Position numbers and translations under genes: made by a program. A stretch of 64,000 bases of DNA from Ophiostoma sp. CBS 140.51. Taxonomy: Eukaryota; Ascomycota; Sordariomycetes; Ophiostomatales; Ophiostomataceae. The stretch is from the NCBI GenBank assembly GCA_029298735.1, contig JANSLP010000013.1, positions 124,001-188,000 of the forward strand. The letters are read 5' to 3'. Below, in pieces: positions 44,755-56,694 of this stretch. Numbering within the stretch: position 1 is the first letter of the stretch; the number at the start of each line of letters is the position of its first letter. The notes below the pieces were generated by a model. The model saw only the letters and a list, made by a program, of their open reading frames with translations, was not told the DNA's origin and searched no databases.

Positions 44755-46262
44755 TGTGTGTGGTGATGTGGTGAGAAGGAAAAAGAGGGCGAGAGAAAGA
44801 GAATAGGCGTAGGAGAGGCTCGAAAACTCAAGATCGAAACAGACTGGGACGTAGGTGAGAAAGGCGGCGAGGGTGAGAAAAAGAGATAGCTTGTAATAGC
44901 TGGATGCGAATTGCCGATAAGCGTAGTCGGACTATTCCAAGCGGTACAACTGCAGGACAGGCGTGGAGAGAAAAGGCGACGAGCACAGGAACACTGACGA
45001 TCGCAAACCGGGTCGATGTCGGAGTCTAGGAGTACTCAATCGAATACAAAATAACAGAGTCACCGTGAGAATGGGAGAAAAAGAATGAGAAGAAAAAAGG
45101 CTAGCAATTAAGAAATGGATGATTCAATAGGAAAGAGCCGGCTGCGGACGCCGAGGGAACCTGCAGGAGAATAGCCACTCAGAGATGGGTGGTTGGCATC
45201 TGGAGGCACTGGCCCGAAAGTCCCCATCGTCTGCCGCCAAACCTCGGCCATATCTCACATGTGGGACGGGGTACCGGAGCGCGCGCGTCCAGAATAGGCG
45301 TGTGCTGCGTAGGGGAAGTGGTGCAAAAAGGTGGAAAAGGGTGCTAAACTCCGCACACCAAAATGCACCTGGGGTGACATGAGTGTCTGGAGGCTAGCGC
45401 ATTTCGGCTACCGCTTTTACGCCATTTTCCGCCCCATAGCGCCTTCCACCACTGAATCAACTCGCGAGTCACTCCAGTCGTCGTGCTTTCTCCGTTTTTG
45501 GGGTGCTGGGTGCTTTTGGGCGGTCCGTACTGCGGGAAGAGTCCTCATAGGAGGGAAAGAGCGAGTGGAGTCCAATGCCGAGCTTTGGTTTAAAGTGGGC
45601 TCGGTTCTTTTGGAGAACGGCTGGAGAGAGGCTCGAGGCTCGCGCAGTGGGGGAAAGCACACTCGCGCTCTTCTGTTCCTGCCGAAACACTGGCCAATTC
45701 CAGCAGCGTGAACATCGCTCCTGCTTTGGTGGCGTAGACGCCTGCTTTCTTGATTTGCATTGCGGGAAGGTGCAGTTCTCGGTCACTGCCAATCTCTCCT
45801 CCCCCATCAGAGCCTCGTGTAAGCATCCCAATTGGGAAGGAATGGGAATGAAGCCCAAAGTCGCTTTCTCGCGATGCCCCCTCTGATCTTCATCCCGCAT
45901 TTTTTTCAGCTCCAAAACATCCCCTCCTCCAATCCCCCTTGACCGTCAAACATGCCGCTCCCCTTTGCAACGGCCAGCCTTAAGCTAATGCAGCCCAGGC
46001 GATTCTTGCGCTCGCTCAGCCACACGGAAGCTGTCGCACATGTCCAATGAGATTGAGATACACTGTTGCTTGTTGGGCTGTATCTAGGACTGTCACGACC
46101 GTTGGCCCCAGCCTTACCGTTTCGTCCACCAGGGACGCCGGTTTCGTTGTCTTGATGCGTGACCACCATGTTTGACAACTCAGGACAGGCACACTCTAAT
46201 CTTATCACTTAAACAACTACCGCTTTATCGCAACGCCGACCACTACAGTGAGGGTCATCACC
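44755..46262. other. divergent intergenic region, carrier / calpain
   Basis: About 1.5 kb shared upstream region. Next to the calpain gene two short overlapping upstream frames are present (annotated separately). The frames at 45331-45915 on either strand are unrecognised and I do not call genes here. Confidence 0.5.
46155..46212 (+). promoter_or_regulatory. two overlapping candidate uORFs, calpain leader
   Basis: ATG at 46155 opens seven codons ending in TGA at 46173-46175; a second ATG at 46168, in a favourable ACCACCATG context, opens fifteen codons ending in TAA at 46210-46212. Both lie within 110 nt of the calpain start and are out of frame with each other. They could restrain translation if the transcript starts upstream, which is likely but not shown. 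Confidence 0.4.
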
Positions 46263-49200
46263 ATGGAGGCAAAAGCTAGGGCAGAGGAGGCTTTTATCAG
46301 CCAGTCCTCTGGCAAAGATGCAATCTCGCACGTTATTGCGGCCGTCGAGCTGTACATGCAAGCCGTCAAAGAAGCCGCCACTCCGGCCGAGCGAACACGA
46401 ATCAAGAAGAAATGTCGAGAGTTAATGGCCTATGGAGAAAGTCTCAAAACTGCAGCTCCTCCTCCAGTAGAGGCTACTATGTCGTCACTGACATTGGAGA
46501 CCAAGCCGGCATCTCCAGCGCCCTCAGCTCAACCTATACCACAAGCACCACCACCAACAGCATCGGGTATTGCCACTCCCACCAAGGCATCCGGGAGCCC
46601 GGCACCAAGCCAAAGCCGGAGTGTGCCCGTCCGGAGTACGCCCTTGTCGACCAGAGAGCTTCCAAAACGAGAACAAATTATTCTCTTGAAGGCATCAAAG
46701 CTCCACGGTTCTGTCTTCCCACCATGGGATGCGGCTCCGGTCGATGACGTCTTTAAGTTGGCGTCGTCGGCCAATGTGCTTTATGAGTACGTATCGTTGA
46801 ATGCATGAGGACACAAACGCAGTACGAGCTAACTTTCTGTCAGGGACAACACTGAATATTCCATGTCGTCAGAACAAAAAGAGATATTCACAGGCTGGAA
46901 ACGGCCGGACGAGCTCTTCGCCGAACCTGCCACAGACGATAAAAAGGCAGGCGACACAGGCTCAAAAGATCGATTTATGCTCGCTAAAGACGAGCCCGAC
47001 CTTGTACAAGATATCACCACAGATTGCTCGGTTGTAGCAAGTCTATGTGCCATGACAAAGTATGCTAGCGACCACGACGGCCAGGCGCCACTACTTGCGT
47101 CCATAATGAGCCCGTTCGACCATGGCAAGGGCCAGCCCGTGGTCTCCGAAAACGGCAAATACATATTCCGTATGCACTTCAACGGAGCCTTCCGCAACGT
47201 CGTTGTTGACGACAGACTGCCGTCGTCTGATTCACGAGCACTATTTGTTGTCGACCGCCGAAATCCTCTTCTGCTATGGCCAGCTCTTCTCGAAAAGGCC
47301 TACCTCAAAGTCCACGGCGGGTACGACTTCCCGGGCAGCAACTCTGGTACTGATCTTTGGGTTCTCACCGGCTGGATCCCGGAGCAAGTCTTTATCCAGA
47401 GCAACGAATCAGATTTGGACCAAGTCTGGACCCGAGTTAAAGGCGCGTTTGAACGTGGCGATGTCATGGTCACACTTGGCACAGGCCGACTGTCTTCTGA
47501 AGAGGAGACCCTGCTTGGCCTGGCGGGAGAGCACGACTATGCTGTCCTCGGCCTCGAGGTTGATAGTGATGGTGTTCGTCGGATGCTGGTCAAGAACCCC
47601 TGGTGTGACAATCTTGTATGGCAAGGTAGAGGCTTGACATCTGTATCCTCTACCACTAGTCCCTCAACAACAGGAACATTTTGGATCGGCTTCGAGGATG
47701 TCATCCAGTACTATGAGTCTCTTTACTTGAACTGGAACCCATCCCTCTTCAACCACCGCCAGGACCACCATTTCAACTGGACTCTTCCTACGAAGGCGAT
47801 GGCACACTCCTTCGCATCCAACCCTCAGTACTCCATGACACCCGATGCCGACGGCACAGTCTGGATTCTGCTAAACCGGCACTTCCAGGATGCGGAGCTT
47901 GACATTGTCCGCAGAAAACGACGTTCCGTGTCTGCATTTTTGAGCAAAAGAGGGAGTGCAGAGCCGGCCGCACTCCCCACCTCGGAGCCTGGTTCGACAT
48001 CGTCCAGCCAAGTTGGGTTCATCTCTTTATACGTGTACTCTGCCGATGGAAAGAGAGTACAGCTGCCGGACCGCCCCCGTTGGATCAACCGTGCACCTTT
48101 GGTCGACTCACCACAAACGCTAGTGTGCTTCGAAGCACGCAAATCGCTGCCCTACACGATCGTCATCGCCCAGTCTGGCCTACCACTCCCCAGCTACTCA
48201 TTCACTCTATCATTTTTCTCCTCGGCATCCCTGAAAATTGATCCGGCGGTTGAGATGCTCACCAACCAGTACGAACTGTCGGACGAATGGTCGAGAGCAA
48301 CAGCTGGAGGCAGTGCGGCATCACCAGACTTTGTACAAAACCCGCAGTACGCACTCACCGTACCGAAGCCAACTCCACTCAGCCTTCTTCTGTGCGCAGA
48401 GGCGGATGATGTCCCTGTCCGTGTTGACCTGGTATGGGCACGCGGTCAGAGGGTGGCGTCGCTGGCTGTTAGAGATCTAGTTGTATCCTCTGGTGAATAC
48501 CAACGTGGCTGTGCCCTGGCCGCCGTGACACCTCGAACAGCATCGTACTCTGCAGCTTCCGGCTTGGCCGCTTCGTCGCCCCTCTCGCAGATGTCTGGAA
48601 GTGTGAGTAGCGGTAACGGCAGTGGCAGCGCCGGCTTCGGGTCCGGCCTCGTCGAAGCGGGCACTTACACTGTGGTCGTCTCCACATTTGAGTGTGCACA
48701 ACTGTCGCGATACAACCTGCGTGTGGGCTCAGCTGTGCCTGTCGAGTTGCATCCCATCCCGGCAGAGGACTCGGGCAAACTACGGACATCGCTCGAACCA
48801 TTGATGCTGATGTTCGACGGCACTTCTGGTGGAGGTAGCCACGACCTTGGGGATTCGGACGAGGGCGAGTTGCGTAGTCAGGCCGTACTCGACACACGAT
48901 TGAACACGCGAGTGAGCCTTGTCGTCCAGGCCGTGGAACGGCGGGCACAAAGCGTCTACACCGCCACCGCGGCCGCTGCCGCTGCCGCAAGCACGACAGC
49001 TGTCCGCGTCTCGATCGAGCGTATGGCGACGGGCAGTGGAAGACGTAGCGGTGATGTTATCGTGGCAACTGGAGACGGAGAGTTCCAGGACATGACCGTG
49101 TCCGGTCTGCGCACAGGAGAGATCAACCTCAGCCGGGCATCGCCCTATCAAGGCCGTGATCTGACTATACCATGGTTCCGCGTCGTGGTGGAGATGCGCA

Positions 49201-49286
49201 ATGGACGGCGGCTGCCCAATGTTGGCATCCGGGTCGACATTCTCAGTAGTGATCGGGTGGAAGCACGCCCATGGCAGGAGTTCTAA
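46263..49286 (+). CDS. PalB/Rim13-type calpain-like cysteine protease
   Basis: Calpain-family protease of the alkaline-pH (Pal/Rim) pathway, which makes the signalling cut in the zinc-finger factor PacC/Rim101 on ESCRT-III platforms at the plasma membrane. Exons 46263-46786 and 46844-49286 (donor GTACGT, acceptor CAG, 57-bp intron) give 988 residues. An N-terminal MIT domain (about 1-70: AISHVIAAVELYMQAVKE) binds ESCRT-III. A Pro/Ser-rich linker follows, then the calpain core with the catalytic triad C236 (in TTDCSVVASLC), H405 (GEHDYAVLGLE) and N426 (VKNPWCDNLVW). The C-terminal half has the two beta-sandwich calpain domains, interrupted by low-complexity stretches (a Ser/Gly run near SGNGSGSAGFGSG and an Ala run near TATAAAAAAAS). 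The first ATG sits in CACCATGG. Confidence 0.92.
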
Positions 49287-49768
49287 GTTGTTGACGAAGG
49301 AAACGACACATCTTCGTAGTTTATGATATTTACGGTACTCAATAGATAATATAGTTCAACAAACATTATTTTGCAATTTCATTGCGATTTATTTACAGTT
49401 TTCAAAAATTATTTTGGTATGAAGAAAGAAATAAATTTCACACACGAAAAAAGAGGCATTTCACAATTAAATCACCATACAATACATCTGTTATATGTAT
49501 GTCCAAGTAAACAATGTCACAAGATGTGATAGATTGTAAAGAATATCCCATAGAACGCCTAATGTGCATACCTGACATGCTTGAACGTGAAATATAAATC
49601 ATCCCTCAATAATAAAATAAAAAGCAACGCTGAGGTAACCAAACAAGATAGCAAGGGAAAATAGAGCTATGAATCTACAATGCAGTAGAGTAGAGGTTTA
49701 TGCTTCTAAAGACTGATAGACGCAGAAAGACAAGCTGTAGCAGGACAACTAGATCAAGCTACATGAGC
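49287..49768. other. convergent intergenic region
   Basis: About 480 bp of AT-rich DNA between the 3' ends of the calpain and the SLC35F6-like gene, likely both 3' untranslated regions. Nothing else seen. Confidence 0.6.
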
Positions 49769-51114
49769 TTAGTGATGCTCAATGGGCTCCTCGGGAAGCA
49801 GCTCCTCGACGCGAGGCTGCTGCAGGACCTTCAGAGGCGGGCGGACGATACCGTTGAAGACAAAGGTGAAGTAGACCAGCAGCACAAAGCCGGCCACCTG
49901 GAGCCACTTGAACGTCTCCCAGCCCAGACCCAGCGAAACGAGCCAGATGAAGAGCGTCCGGCAGGTGTCAATTGTCGACCGCGACGTGGCGCTGACGTTG
50001 CGCGTCACGGAGAGGCCAAAAAAGTTGAAGCCGCCGATGCTGATCATGATGAGGAAGCTCGTAAACAGAATGCGCGGGTCGGACGTCATTTGGCGCCAGC
50101 CCTCGACCATGTCAAAGTAGCCGTACTGGCCAGCTTCGGTGCGACCAATGGTGAAGTGCAGGACGACCATACCGATCAGAGTGACGGCGAAGCCAAAGAT
50201 ACCCTCCCAGCCGACGACACGGATGGGTTCAATGGTCGATCGCTCGAGGATCCACTCCTCAAGGACGAACTGTGTCGCGGTGAAGATCTGGGCACCGGCA
50301 ATGAGCAGTACACCAATAATGACACGTAAAGCATCAGTACCGACGTCGGCAATGGCAGTCACCGAGATGATGGCCTCGTCGGAACCAGCAGTCGTAGTGT
50401 CCGGCGAAATAGCACCAGCGAGGCCGACAAGGGCAACACCCAGCACCACACCACCTAGGGACACCCACTGGAAGGCGTACAGGTGGCGGTGCAAGAAGAT
50501 GACGCTGAACAGGCCGACGAACAGCACGAGCGCACCACGGGTCATTTGGTAGATGGAAGCGGCCACTAAAAGCAGACCTGCGTTCATGAGTGTTGTACCA
50601 AGAATATCGCAGATCGAAGGGAGCGCCAGCAGCAGGATGCCGAAGCCGCGAAGGACGGAGTTCTCGTGGGTCGCGAGAAACTTGGTGGTTCCGTTGCCGT
50701 TAAGGGCAGTCGTCGAGTGGATGCTCGCGGCATCGCCCTCGCCGTCGTCTTCGGGCGCGACGGCCTGGTAGCCGCCCTCGGCAGCGGTGGTGGCGGAGCC
50801 GCCGTTCCTGCGCACCTGGTAGCGCTGGAACAGCGACATAATACCGACAACAAGCCAACAACCCATCTCGCCGACAAACATCTGGGCCGTTTGCAGCACG
50901 GGCTGCTCGAAGTAGGCGCGCTTCTTCGGGTCCGGGTCATCGCAGTTGCGGACACACTGGTTGTCCTGTTTCATGTGTTAGCGGGGTTGCATTTTGTGCG
51001 ACCAGAGACCAACTATCTCCGTCGACATACCTGATATTTTGTCAAGAGCGTGTTGCAGACGCCCGTGAGCAGCATCATCGCTACGAGGACGGGGATGAGG
51101 TATCGTGAAGCCAT
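49769..51114 (-). CDS. SLC35F6-like drug/metabolite-transporter-fold membrane protein
   Basis: Multi-pass membrane protein of the nucleotide-sugar-transporter/EamA group. Two exons in transcript order, 51114-51031 and 50965-49769 (donor GTATGT, CTAAC branch site, CAG acceptor), give 426 residues. The first exon MASRYLIPVLVAMMLLTGVCNTLLTKYQ is the first helix and matches the family's start, followed by DNQCVRNCDDPDPKK and FEQPVLQTAQMFVGE, typical of SLC35F6. About ten hydrophobic helices can be counted, with a charged Gly/Ala-rich loop near residues 80-120. Location (lysosome/vacuole or Golgi) and substrate are not known from sequence; human SLC35F6 is reported at lysosomal and mitochondrial membranes. 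The tail EELLPEEPIEHH faces the cytosol by prediction. Confidence 0.82.
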
Positions 51115-52732
51115 GGCTGGTGGAGGAGGGGTGTGATAAGAAGAGGGCCACGGGTGGTGATAGCGGATGTGGATGTCGAGAGGAAAAGAAGAGAACAGAG
51201 GAAAGAAGGGGATGGCACGAGGAAAGACTGGTGCCTGTATTTGCGATAAAAGGAAAATCCAGGAATCAAATTCAGGAACGAGACCCGAGAACCAAATTGG
51301 GTGACGAGTCGTCGGGAGACGCCCTTCTGGCCGGCAAGGGAGGGTTGCTTCGGCTGCTTTCGCTTTGGCGCTGTTGTTCTTTGTCGCTATCGCGCCGCGC
51401 AGTGCAAGGGACGACGGAACGGAATAAAGTCGGTGATCAAGCAAACAGTCGATAAAATGCGTTCACTCTTTCGAAGATGTGGTTGAGGGAAAGTCTTGGT
51501 GAAGTTGGAAAGAGTGGGAGAAGAACAGGAAGGAGAGAAAAGAGAAACACGGGATGGAAAGAGGAGGTGAGGAAGTGAGAAGGCACGAGGAAGGCACGAT
51601 ACAGTAATGCGGAAGGCGGCCAGCCCGCCCATAGCCCGACCCCCCAGTCGTGCCCAGAAGGCGCAGGTCACCTGAAACGGTCATAGGTTCAGGTCCAGCC
51701 CGCCTGGAATGGGCGAAGTGCGGTAGTTCGGGTGGAGCCCAGTGGCCCCAGCTTTGCGACACTGGGCACCTGATTCGCTGCCCCAGGCGGAGATCCAGCC
51801 TATCTTCTTATCTGTCTTATCTACCACAGCGCATTTTAGTGCTTTAAAGTGCAAGAACCTGGATGACCTTGCTATCGTGATTGTGGTCCTCGTCTTGCGT
51901 GAGGAGAAGAGCATCCACTTTTCGGCTTCAAACGGCTCTCGTCATTGATTCTGGTCTCGCCTCGTTTGCCGTCTCTATCTCTGCGCCTCAATCAATCCGT
52001 TTACATGTCAAATTGAGTCACTTTGACCCCCCTTTTCAGGAGTTTGTTGGAGGCGCTCCCCGGCATCACTCCAGCCTTGCTGGCCTGCATTTGAACGATG
52101 GGCAATCGTGATAGTCTTCTTGTGAGTTGTATGAACATTTGTCACCTTTTAGACAAAACTACCCCAAAAAGCGTGCAGCAAGACGACGTAGTCTGATCAA
52201 CTGGCAATGTCTGCCTTGATGTTGCATTCGTCAGTTGTACATGTTGGCTCCACGTGACCTGAAATGCTGGGGTCTAGGTCGCCTGGGCTCCACACCTCCC
52301 GGGGGCTGGAAAAGGAAGCTGCGGCCAGTAGCTTGCGGGGCGGCCAATCAGTGATCAGCGTGTCCTGCCTAAGCGCAGGCACCTGCCGCCTGAGAGGGAG
52401 CTTGTTTACTATGAGCTTGTCATCCATCGTCGCTGCCGCACAGAATGACGTCTCCGCACTGCCTGGCTGCTATTTTGCCGTGACTCTCGTCTCCCCTCTT
52501 CCCGACTTCTCTTCCTCTCCCAACCCTCCCACCATCGACAACACACCCAATTGTCGATTTGCATCAACACACACGTACGACCATCGGCTTGTCATTCAGT
52601 TGACAGCTCGTAATACAGGTTGCCGGCAACCTGCAATCAATTTACAAAACGGGCTGACTGAGCTCGCCCACGCTCATTCGCTTCGAAAAAAAAAACGACG
52701 ACAATCAACGACTACAATCGAAACACATCATC
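51115..52732. other. divergent intergenic region, SLC35F6-like / M13 peptidase
   Basis: About 1.6 kb shared upstream region. It contains a perfect 8-bp inverted repeat (annotated separately) and CACGTGA at 52251-52257. The upstream ATG codons between 52090 and 52420 do not join the peptidase frame. No gene is supported. Confidence 0.5.
51737..51767. repeat. inverted repeat, potential hairpin
   Basis: GCCCAGTG at 51737-51744 and its exact reverse complement CACTGGGC at 51760-51767 enclose 15 nt; two more G-C pairs can form outside an A-A mismatch. It lies about 620 bp upstream of the SLC35F6-like start. It may be a binding site or chance; no terminator role is implied. Confidence 0.6.
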
Positions 52733-55150
52733 ATGTCGTCTTCGGCTGCTAACAACGGCCGGTCCGAGAGCTCGCCGCTTTTGGGCAACCCGCCTGGCGG
52801 CCACACTGCTGACGGCGATGCCGAGGAGGGCCGCATCCGCCGCACATACAAGTCTCTGACGTCTCGTTGGACGGCTCTTGGGATCCAGCGGGTTGTTATC
52901 GTCATCCTCATCATTTCCCTCGTGCTTCTGGCGACGCTGTACCCCAGACACCATAAGAAGGAGGCGGCTGCCGCTGGTCTTTGTCTGACACAGGCCTGCA
53001 TCCACGCTGCCGACGGTTATCTGACCAACCTCTCGCCCAACTACAAGAACATTGACCCCTGCGAGGACTTTGAGGAGTTTGTCTGCGGCGGCTGGCGTGG
53101 CGCCCACGACATGCGTGCCGACCAGGGCATGACGGATGCTCTCGGCCTCATCAACGACGGCGTCACCTCGACCATTCGCAACATCCTCGAGGGCGACTAC
53201 CCCGACAGTTCGGACCATTCGACCTTCTCGCCTAGCAACCTCGGTGCTACCGTCAGCTCGACCGACCGCAAAAACTTTGACGAGCTCAAGGCAGCCTATG
53301 ATGCGTGCATGGACGTGGACGCCATCACCAAGGAAGGCATCCAGCCCATTGTTGCGCTCATCGACGAGCTGGCAAAGACGTTCGACACCTCCTACTCCGC
53401 TTCTCCCGTCGACTACAGCGAATCGGTCTTGTTCCTCAAGAAGCGCGGCATCAGCTCCTTCTTTAGCTTCTACGTTAGCGACGACGACAAGGACCCGGAG
53501 ACGCAAATCATTGGCGTCAGCCCCATTCGCTCGTTTGGTCTGCCTTCCAAGGACTACTTCAAGGACAAGGACGTGGTCTCGCAGTACCTGAGCGCCATGA
53601 CCAAGGTTCTGGGTGCCATCAAGCCCAGCGTGGCCAAGATTGGCGCTGCCGATAAGGCAGCCAAGGCCCTCGTCGAATTTGAGTCTCGCCTGTCGCTCGC
53701 TGCCCCAGACAAGGAGGACATGGACGATGTCACCGTAAGTAAACACAAATTTAGCACATGAACACACCACTGAGCGCATTGCTAACTCACATAGAAAACT
53801 TACAATCTCATGTCCGTCAAGGACACTTCCAAGCTAGTGCCCCAGTTTGGTTTCGAGAAGGCCCTGAAGGAGCTCGTGCCGAGCGACTACACTCTGAACG
53901 TGACGGTGACGGCGTTCCCAGAGGTGCTGGCCAACGTCTCCTCCATTGTGGCTGACACGCCCATTGAGGTTGTGCAGAACTTCCTGTACTGGCGTTTGAT
54001 CGTGTACTACAGCAGCGCCGTTCTCGGCCCTGAGATTCGCCCGTGGCGCCAGTTCCAGAACATCCTGCAGGGCAAGGATGCTGATGCCGACCCGGAGCGC
54101 TGGCGGACTTGCGTCAACCACGCTGGTGGCACTCTTGGCTGGATCCTGAGCCGCTTTTTCGTTGAGGCGTCGTTTTCGGCAGCGGCCAAGGACTTTGGCA
54201 ACCAGATCATCTCGGACATCAAGGCGGCTTACCTCAAGAACTTTGATAGCCTCGAGTGGATGGACGACGAGACGCGTAAGGTCGCCGCTGAGAAGGTGCA
54301 CAACATCGATCAGAAGGTCGGTTACCCAACTGAGTCGCCCAACATCATGGACCCCGAGGACCTGAAGAAGTACTACGAGCCTGTCCAGATCAGCGACTCA
54401 TTTTTTGGCAACATCCTGTCGTCGGATGACTTTGACAACAAGCGTATGTGGGCGACGCTGGGCAAGCCGACGGACATGAAGGAGTGGGGCATGATTGCCT
54501 CGACCGTCAACGCCTACTACAACCCACCGCACAACGAGATTGTGTTCCCGGCCGCTATTATGCAGTTTCCGCTCTTCAGCGTGGACCTGCCGAGCTATGT
54601 CAGCTACGGTTCGTTCGGTGCCGTTGCAGGCCATGAGCTGTCTCACGCTTTTGACAACAATGGTCGCCACTACGACCTGCACGGCCGCTACAATAACTGG
54701 TGGACGAACGCGACGATCGAGGCGTTTACGTCCAAAGCGCAGTGCATCATTGACGAGTTTGACAACTTTACGGTCATTGGCAAGGACGGCCCGATTCACA
54801 TCAAGGGCCGCCAGACGCTGGGCGAGAACATTGCCGACTCGGGTGGTTTGACCGCTGCACGTCTTGCGTGGGATATGCGCCGCGAGGCTATCAAGAAGAG
54901 CGGCAAGGACTCTGGTGTTGAGAGTCTGTCGCTACCTGGCCTTGACGACTTCACGCACGAGCAGCTGTTCTACATCTCGTACGGCAACGCATGGTGCTCC
55001 AAGTTCCGTCCGGCCATGCTGACGAACCGTGTGACGACAGACGAGCACTCGCCCGACCCGATCCGCATCAAGGGCACGGTGCTCAACTCGCGCGGGTTCC
55101 GCGAGGCGTTCCAGTGCCCCGTCAAGGAGCCGACATGTGAGCTGTGGTAG
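52733..55150 (+). CDS. M13 family zinc metallopeptidase (neprilysin/ECE-like)
   Basis: Type II membrane peptidase of family M13, which cleaves short peptides on the luminal or extracellular side. Exons 52733-53734 and 53795-55150 (donor GTAAGT, GCTAAC branch site, TAG acceptor) give 785 residues, in the family range of 700-800. A cytosolic tail of about 50 residues begins with an acidic-dileucine-like SSPLLG, then one membrane segment at 51-70 (IQRVVIVILIISLVLLATLY). The lumenal domain has the conserved PCEDFEEFVCGGW, the zinc site HELSH (H614, E615, H618) and the third ligand E678 in GENIADSGG, and ends in CELW as in neprilysins, where the last Cys is disulphide-bonded. NAYYNPPHNEIVFPA is the substrate-binding strand. 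All catalytic residues are present; the natural substrate is unknown. Confidence 0.95.
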
Positions 55151-55344
55151 ATATGCGTGTGGGTTAGGAGCGACACAGTAGAACTTTCTTTTATTTGTCA
55201 TATTTAGGATTACTCTCTTTAGCTATCTTTTCTTTTCTGTTTTGGAACTCTGCTTTTATTATTTCTCTATTGTAAAACATAGTTGTACCAATGAAGCACA
55301 TTTGAACCAAGAAAACTGAGAATCAATCATAGGTGCATCTCCTC

Positions 55345-56694
55345 TTACTGCACCCACACGTTCACAGCGGCCGAGGCTGGTGCATTATCTGAGCTTGTCT
55401 TGCGCAGGGCCAGACGCAAAAGGTTGAGGGCCTGGGTGCCCAGGTAGATGGGTGCCTTGATCTGCTGTGCGGCGTCAACGGCATGCGCTAGGTTCTTGTA
55501 GATATCGGCAAGGGTCTCGGTGTCCGAACCGTCGCCCTTTGGTGCCGGTGCCGGCTCGCCGCGGAGGACGGCCACAATGCTGGGGCCGTACGCCTCGAGC
55601 ATGGCACTGCCACCAGCCGCGTTGATGCACAGGTCCAGCACCAGGTCAAGGTCCAGGTCGACGAAGTGGGCGAACGCCAGCGACTCGGCCGCCGATGCCA
55701 GGTGGATGCCCTTGAGCAGGTCAACAACAAGCTTCACAGACTCGGGCGACGTTTCTGTGCTTGAAGGGGTGGGTGCACCCTCTGTGAACAGCCGCAGCAG
55801 GGATGAGTCGTCGTCGCCACCGTAGCCCCGACCGAGGGCCGTGTACAGCAGATTCTCGACGACGCCCGTCATGGGTGTGGGGAAACCGGCACGGCGCGCC
55901 TCGCTCGTGATAATGGCCGTGTCCTTGAGAATAATGGTGACGGCACTGGCCAGCGGCTGGAAGCCATCAATCATGCGGGGGCCACGGTGGCCAAACATCC
56001 AGCTGCGGCCGGGCGATGCAAGGAGAGCCTCGAGGCTGGCCGCATTGGGCGGCAGACCTAGGCGGATGGCAAAGCCCATGGCCTCTGGACCGGACAGGAT
56101 CTGGTTGGCAGCAAGGACCTGGTGAACCATCTTGGTGTTGCTGCCCGCGCCGATACCGCCGCCATTAAGAATATACAGGCGCGTGGGGTCGGCAAGGTCG
56201 GACAGGACGGTGCGGCCGGCCTCGTTGGACAGAGCTTCAGGAGAGGCACCAGCCATGATGGAGAGTGTACCATCGGCAGCACGGGTGGCACCACCGGACA
56301 CAGGGCAGTCGACGAGCAGCAGATCCGGGCGGCGAACGGGGCCATTGGGGTCGGCGAGCTGTGCGGCGAGAGACTCAACATAGCCACAGGGGACCGTCGA
56401 GCACAAAAGGATGACGGCATTCTGGGGCAGGGCAGTGGCGGCGGAGCTCTCGCCCTCAATGAGGACCTGCTGTGCTTGCTGGGCAGTCGCGACCATGCAG
56501 ACGCAGACGCTCTTTCCCTCGACGGCCGCTGCCGGTGTCGTTGCGGTTTTTCCGCCGGCCGCAGCAAACTTGTCGAGGGTCGGCTGCCAGACGTCGAAAC
56601 CCGTCACGGAGTAGCCGACCTTGACGAGGTGGGTGGCCATTCCGAAGCCCATGGCTCCGAGGCCGATGAAGGCAACATCGGGTTTGGTAGACAT
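55345..56694 (-). CDS. LtnD/3-hydroxyisobutyrate-dehydrogenase-like oxidoreductase
   Basis: NAD(P)-dependent beta-hydroxyacid dehydrogenase. A single exon of 449 residues, longer than the about 300 residues of plain 3-hydroxyisobutyrate dehydrogenase. Rossmann motif GLGAMGFGMA at 11-20; substrate-binding DCPVSGGATRAADGTL at 129-144; catalytic lysine K188 in GSNTKMVHQ. The second helical domain is followed by an extra C-terminal region (about residues 310-449: LVVDLLKGIHLASAAESLAF, LDLVLDLCINAAGGSAM) that looks like a partial second copy of the helical domain. The nearest named relatives I recall are LtnD-type L-threonate dehydrogenases. It diverges from the aldolase gene with 1.34 kb between starts and converges with the M13 peptidase, 194 bp apart. 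Substrate is inferred from neighbours: a tetronate or related hydroxyacid. Confidence 0.85.
   Translation of the reverse strand: MSTKPDVAFIGLGAMGFGMATHLVKVGYSVTGFDVWQPTLDKFAAAGGKTATTPAAAVEGKSVCVCMVATAQQAQQVLIEGESSAATALPQNAVILLCSTVPCGYVESLAAQLADPNGPVRRPDLLLVDCPVSGGATRAADGTLSIMAGASPEALSNEAGRTVLSDLADPTRLYILNGGGIGAGSNTKMVHQVLAANQILSGPEAMGFAIRLGLPPNAASLEALLASPGRSWMFGHRGPRMIDGFQPLASAVTIILKDTAIITSEARRAGFPTPMTGVVENLLYTALGRGYGGDDDSSLLRLFTEGAPTPSSTETSPESVKLVVDLLKGIHLASAAESLAFAHFVDLDLDLVLDLCINAAGGSAMLEAYGPSIVAVLRGEPAPAPKGDGSDTETLADIYKNLAHAVDAAQQIKAPIYLGTQALNLLRLALRKTSSDNAPASAAVNVWVQ

Noticed and set aside
51660..51690. GGTTCAGGTCC resembling a tRNA B box
   Set aside because: Mismatch at a conserved position and no cloverleaf around it.
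52712..53779. 355-codon open frame antisense to the M13 peptidase
   Set aside because: Shadow frame; ends near the peptidase intron and has no recognisable domain.
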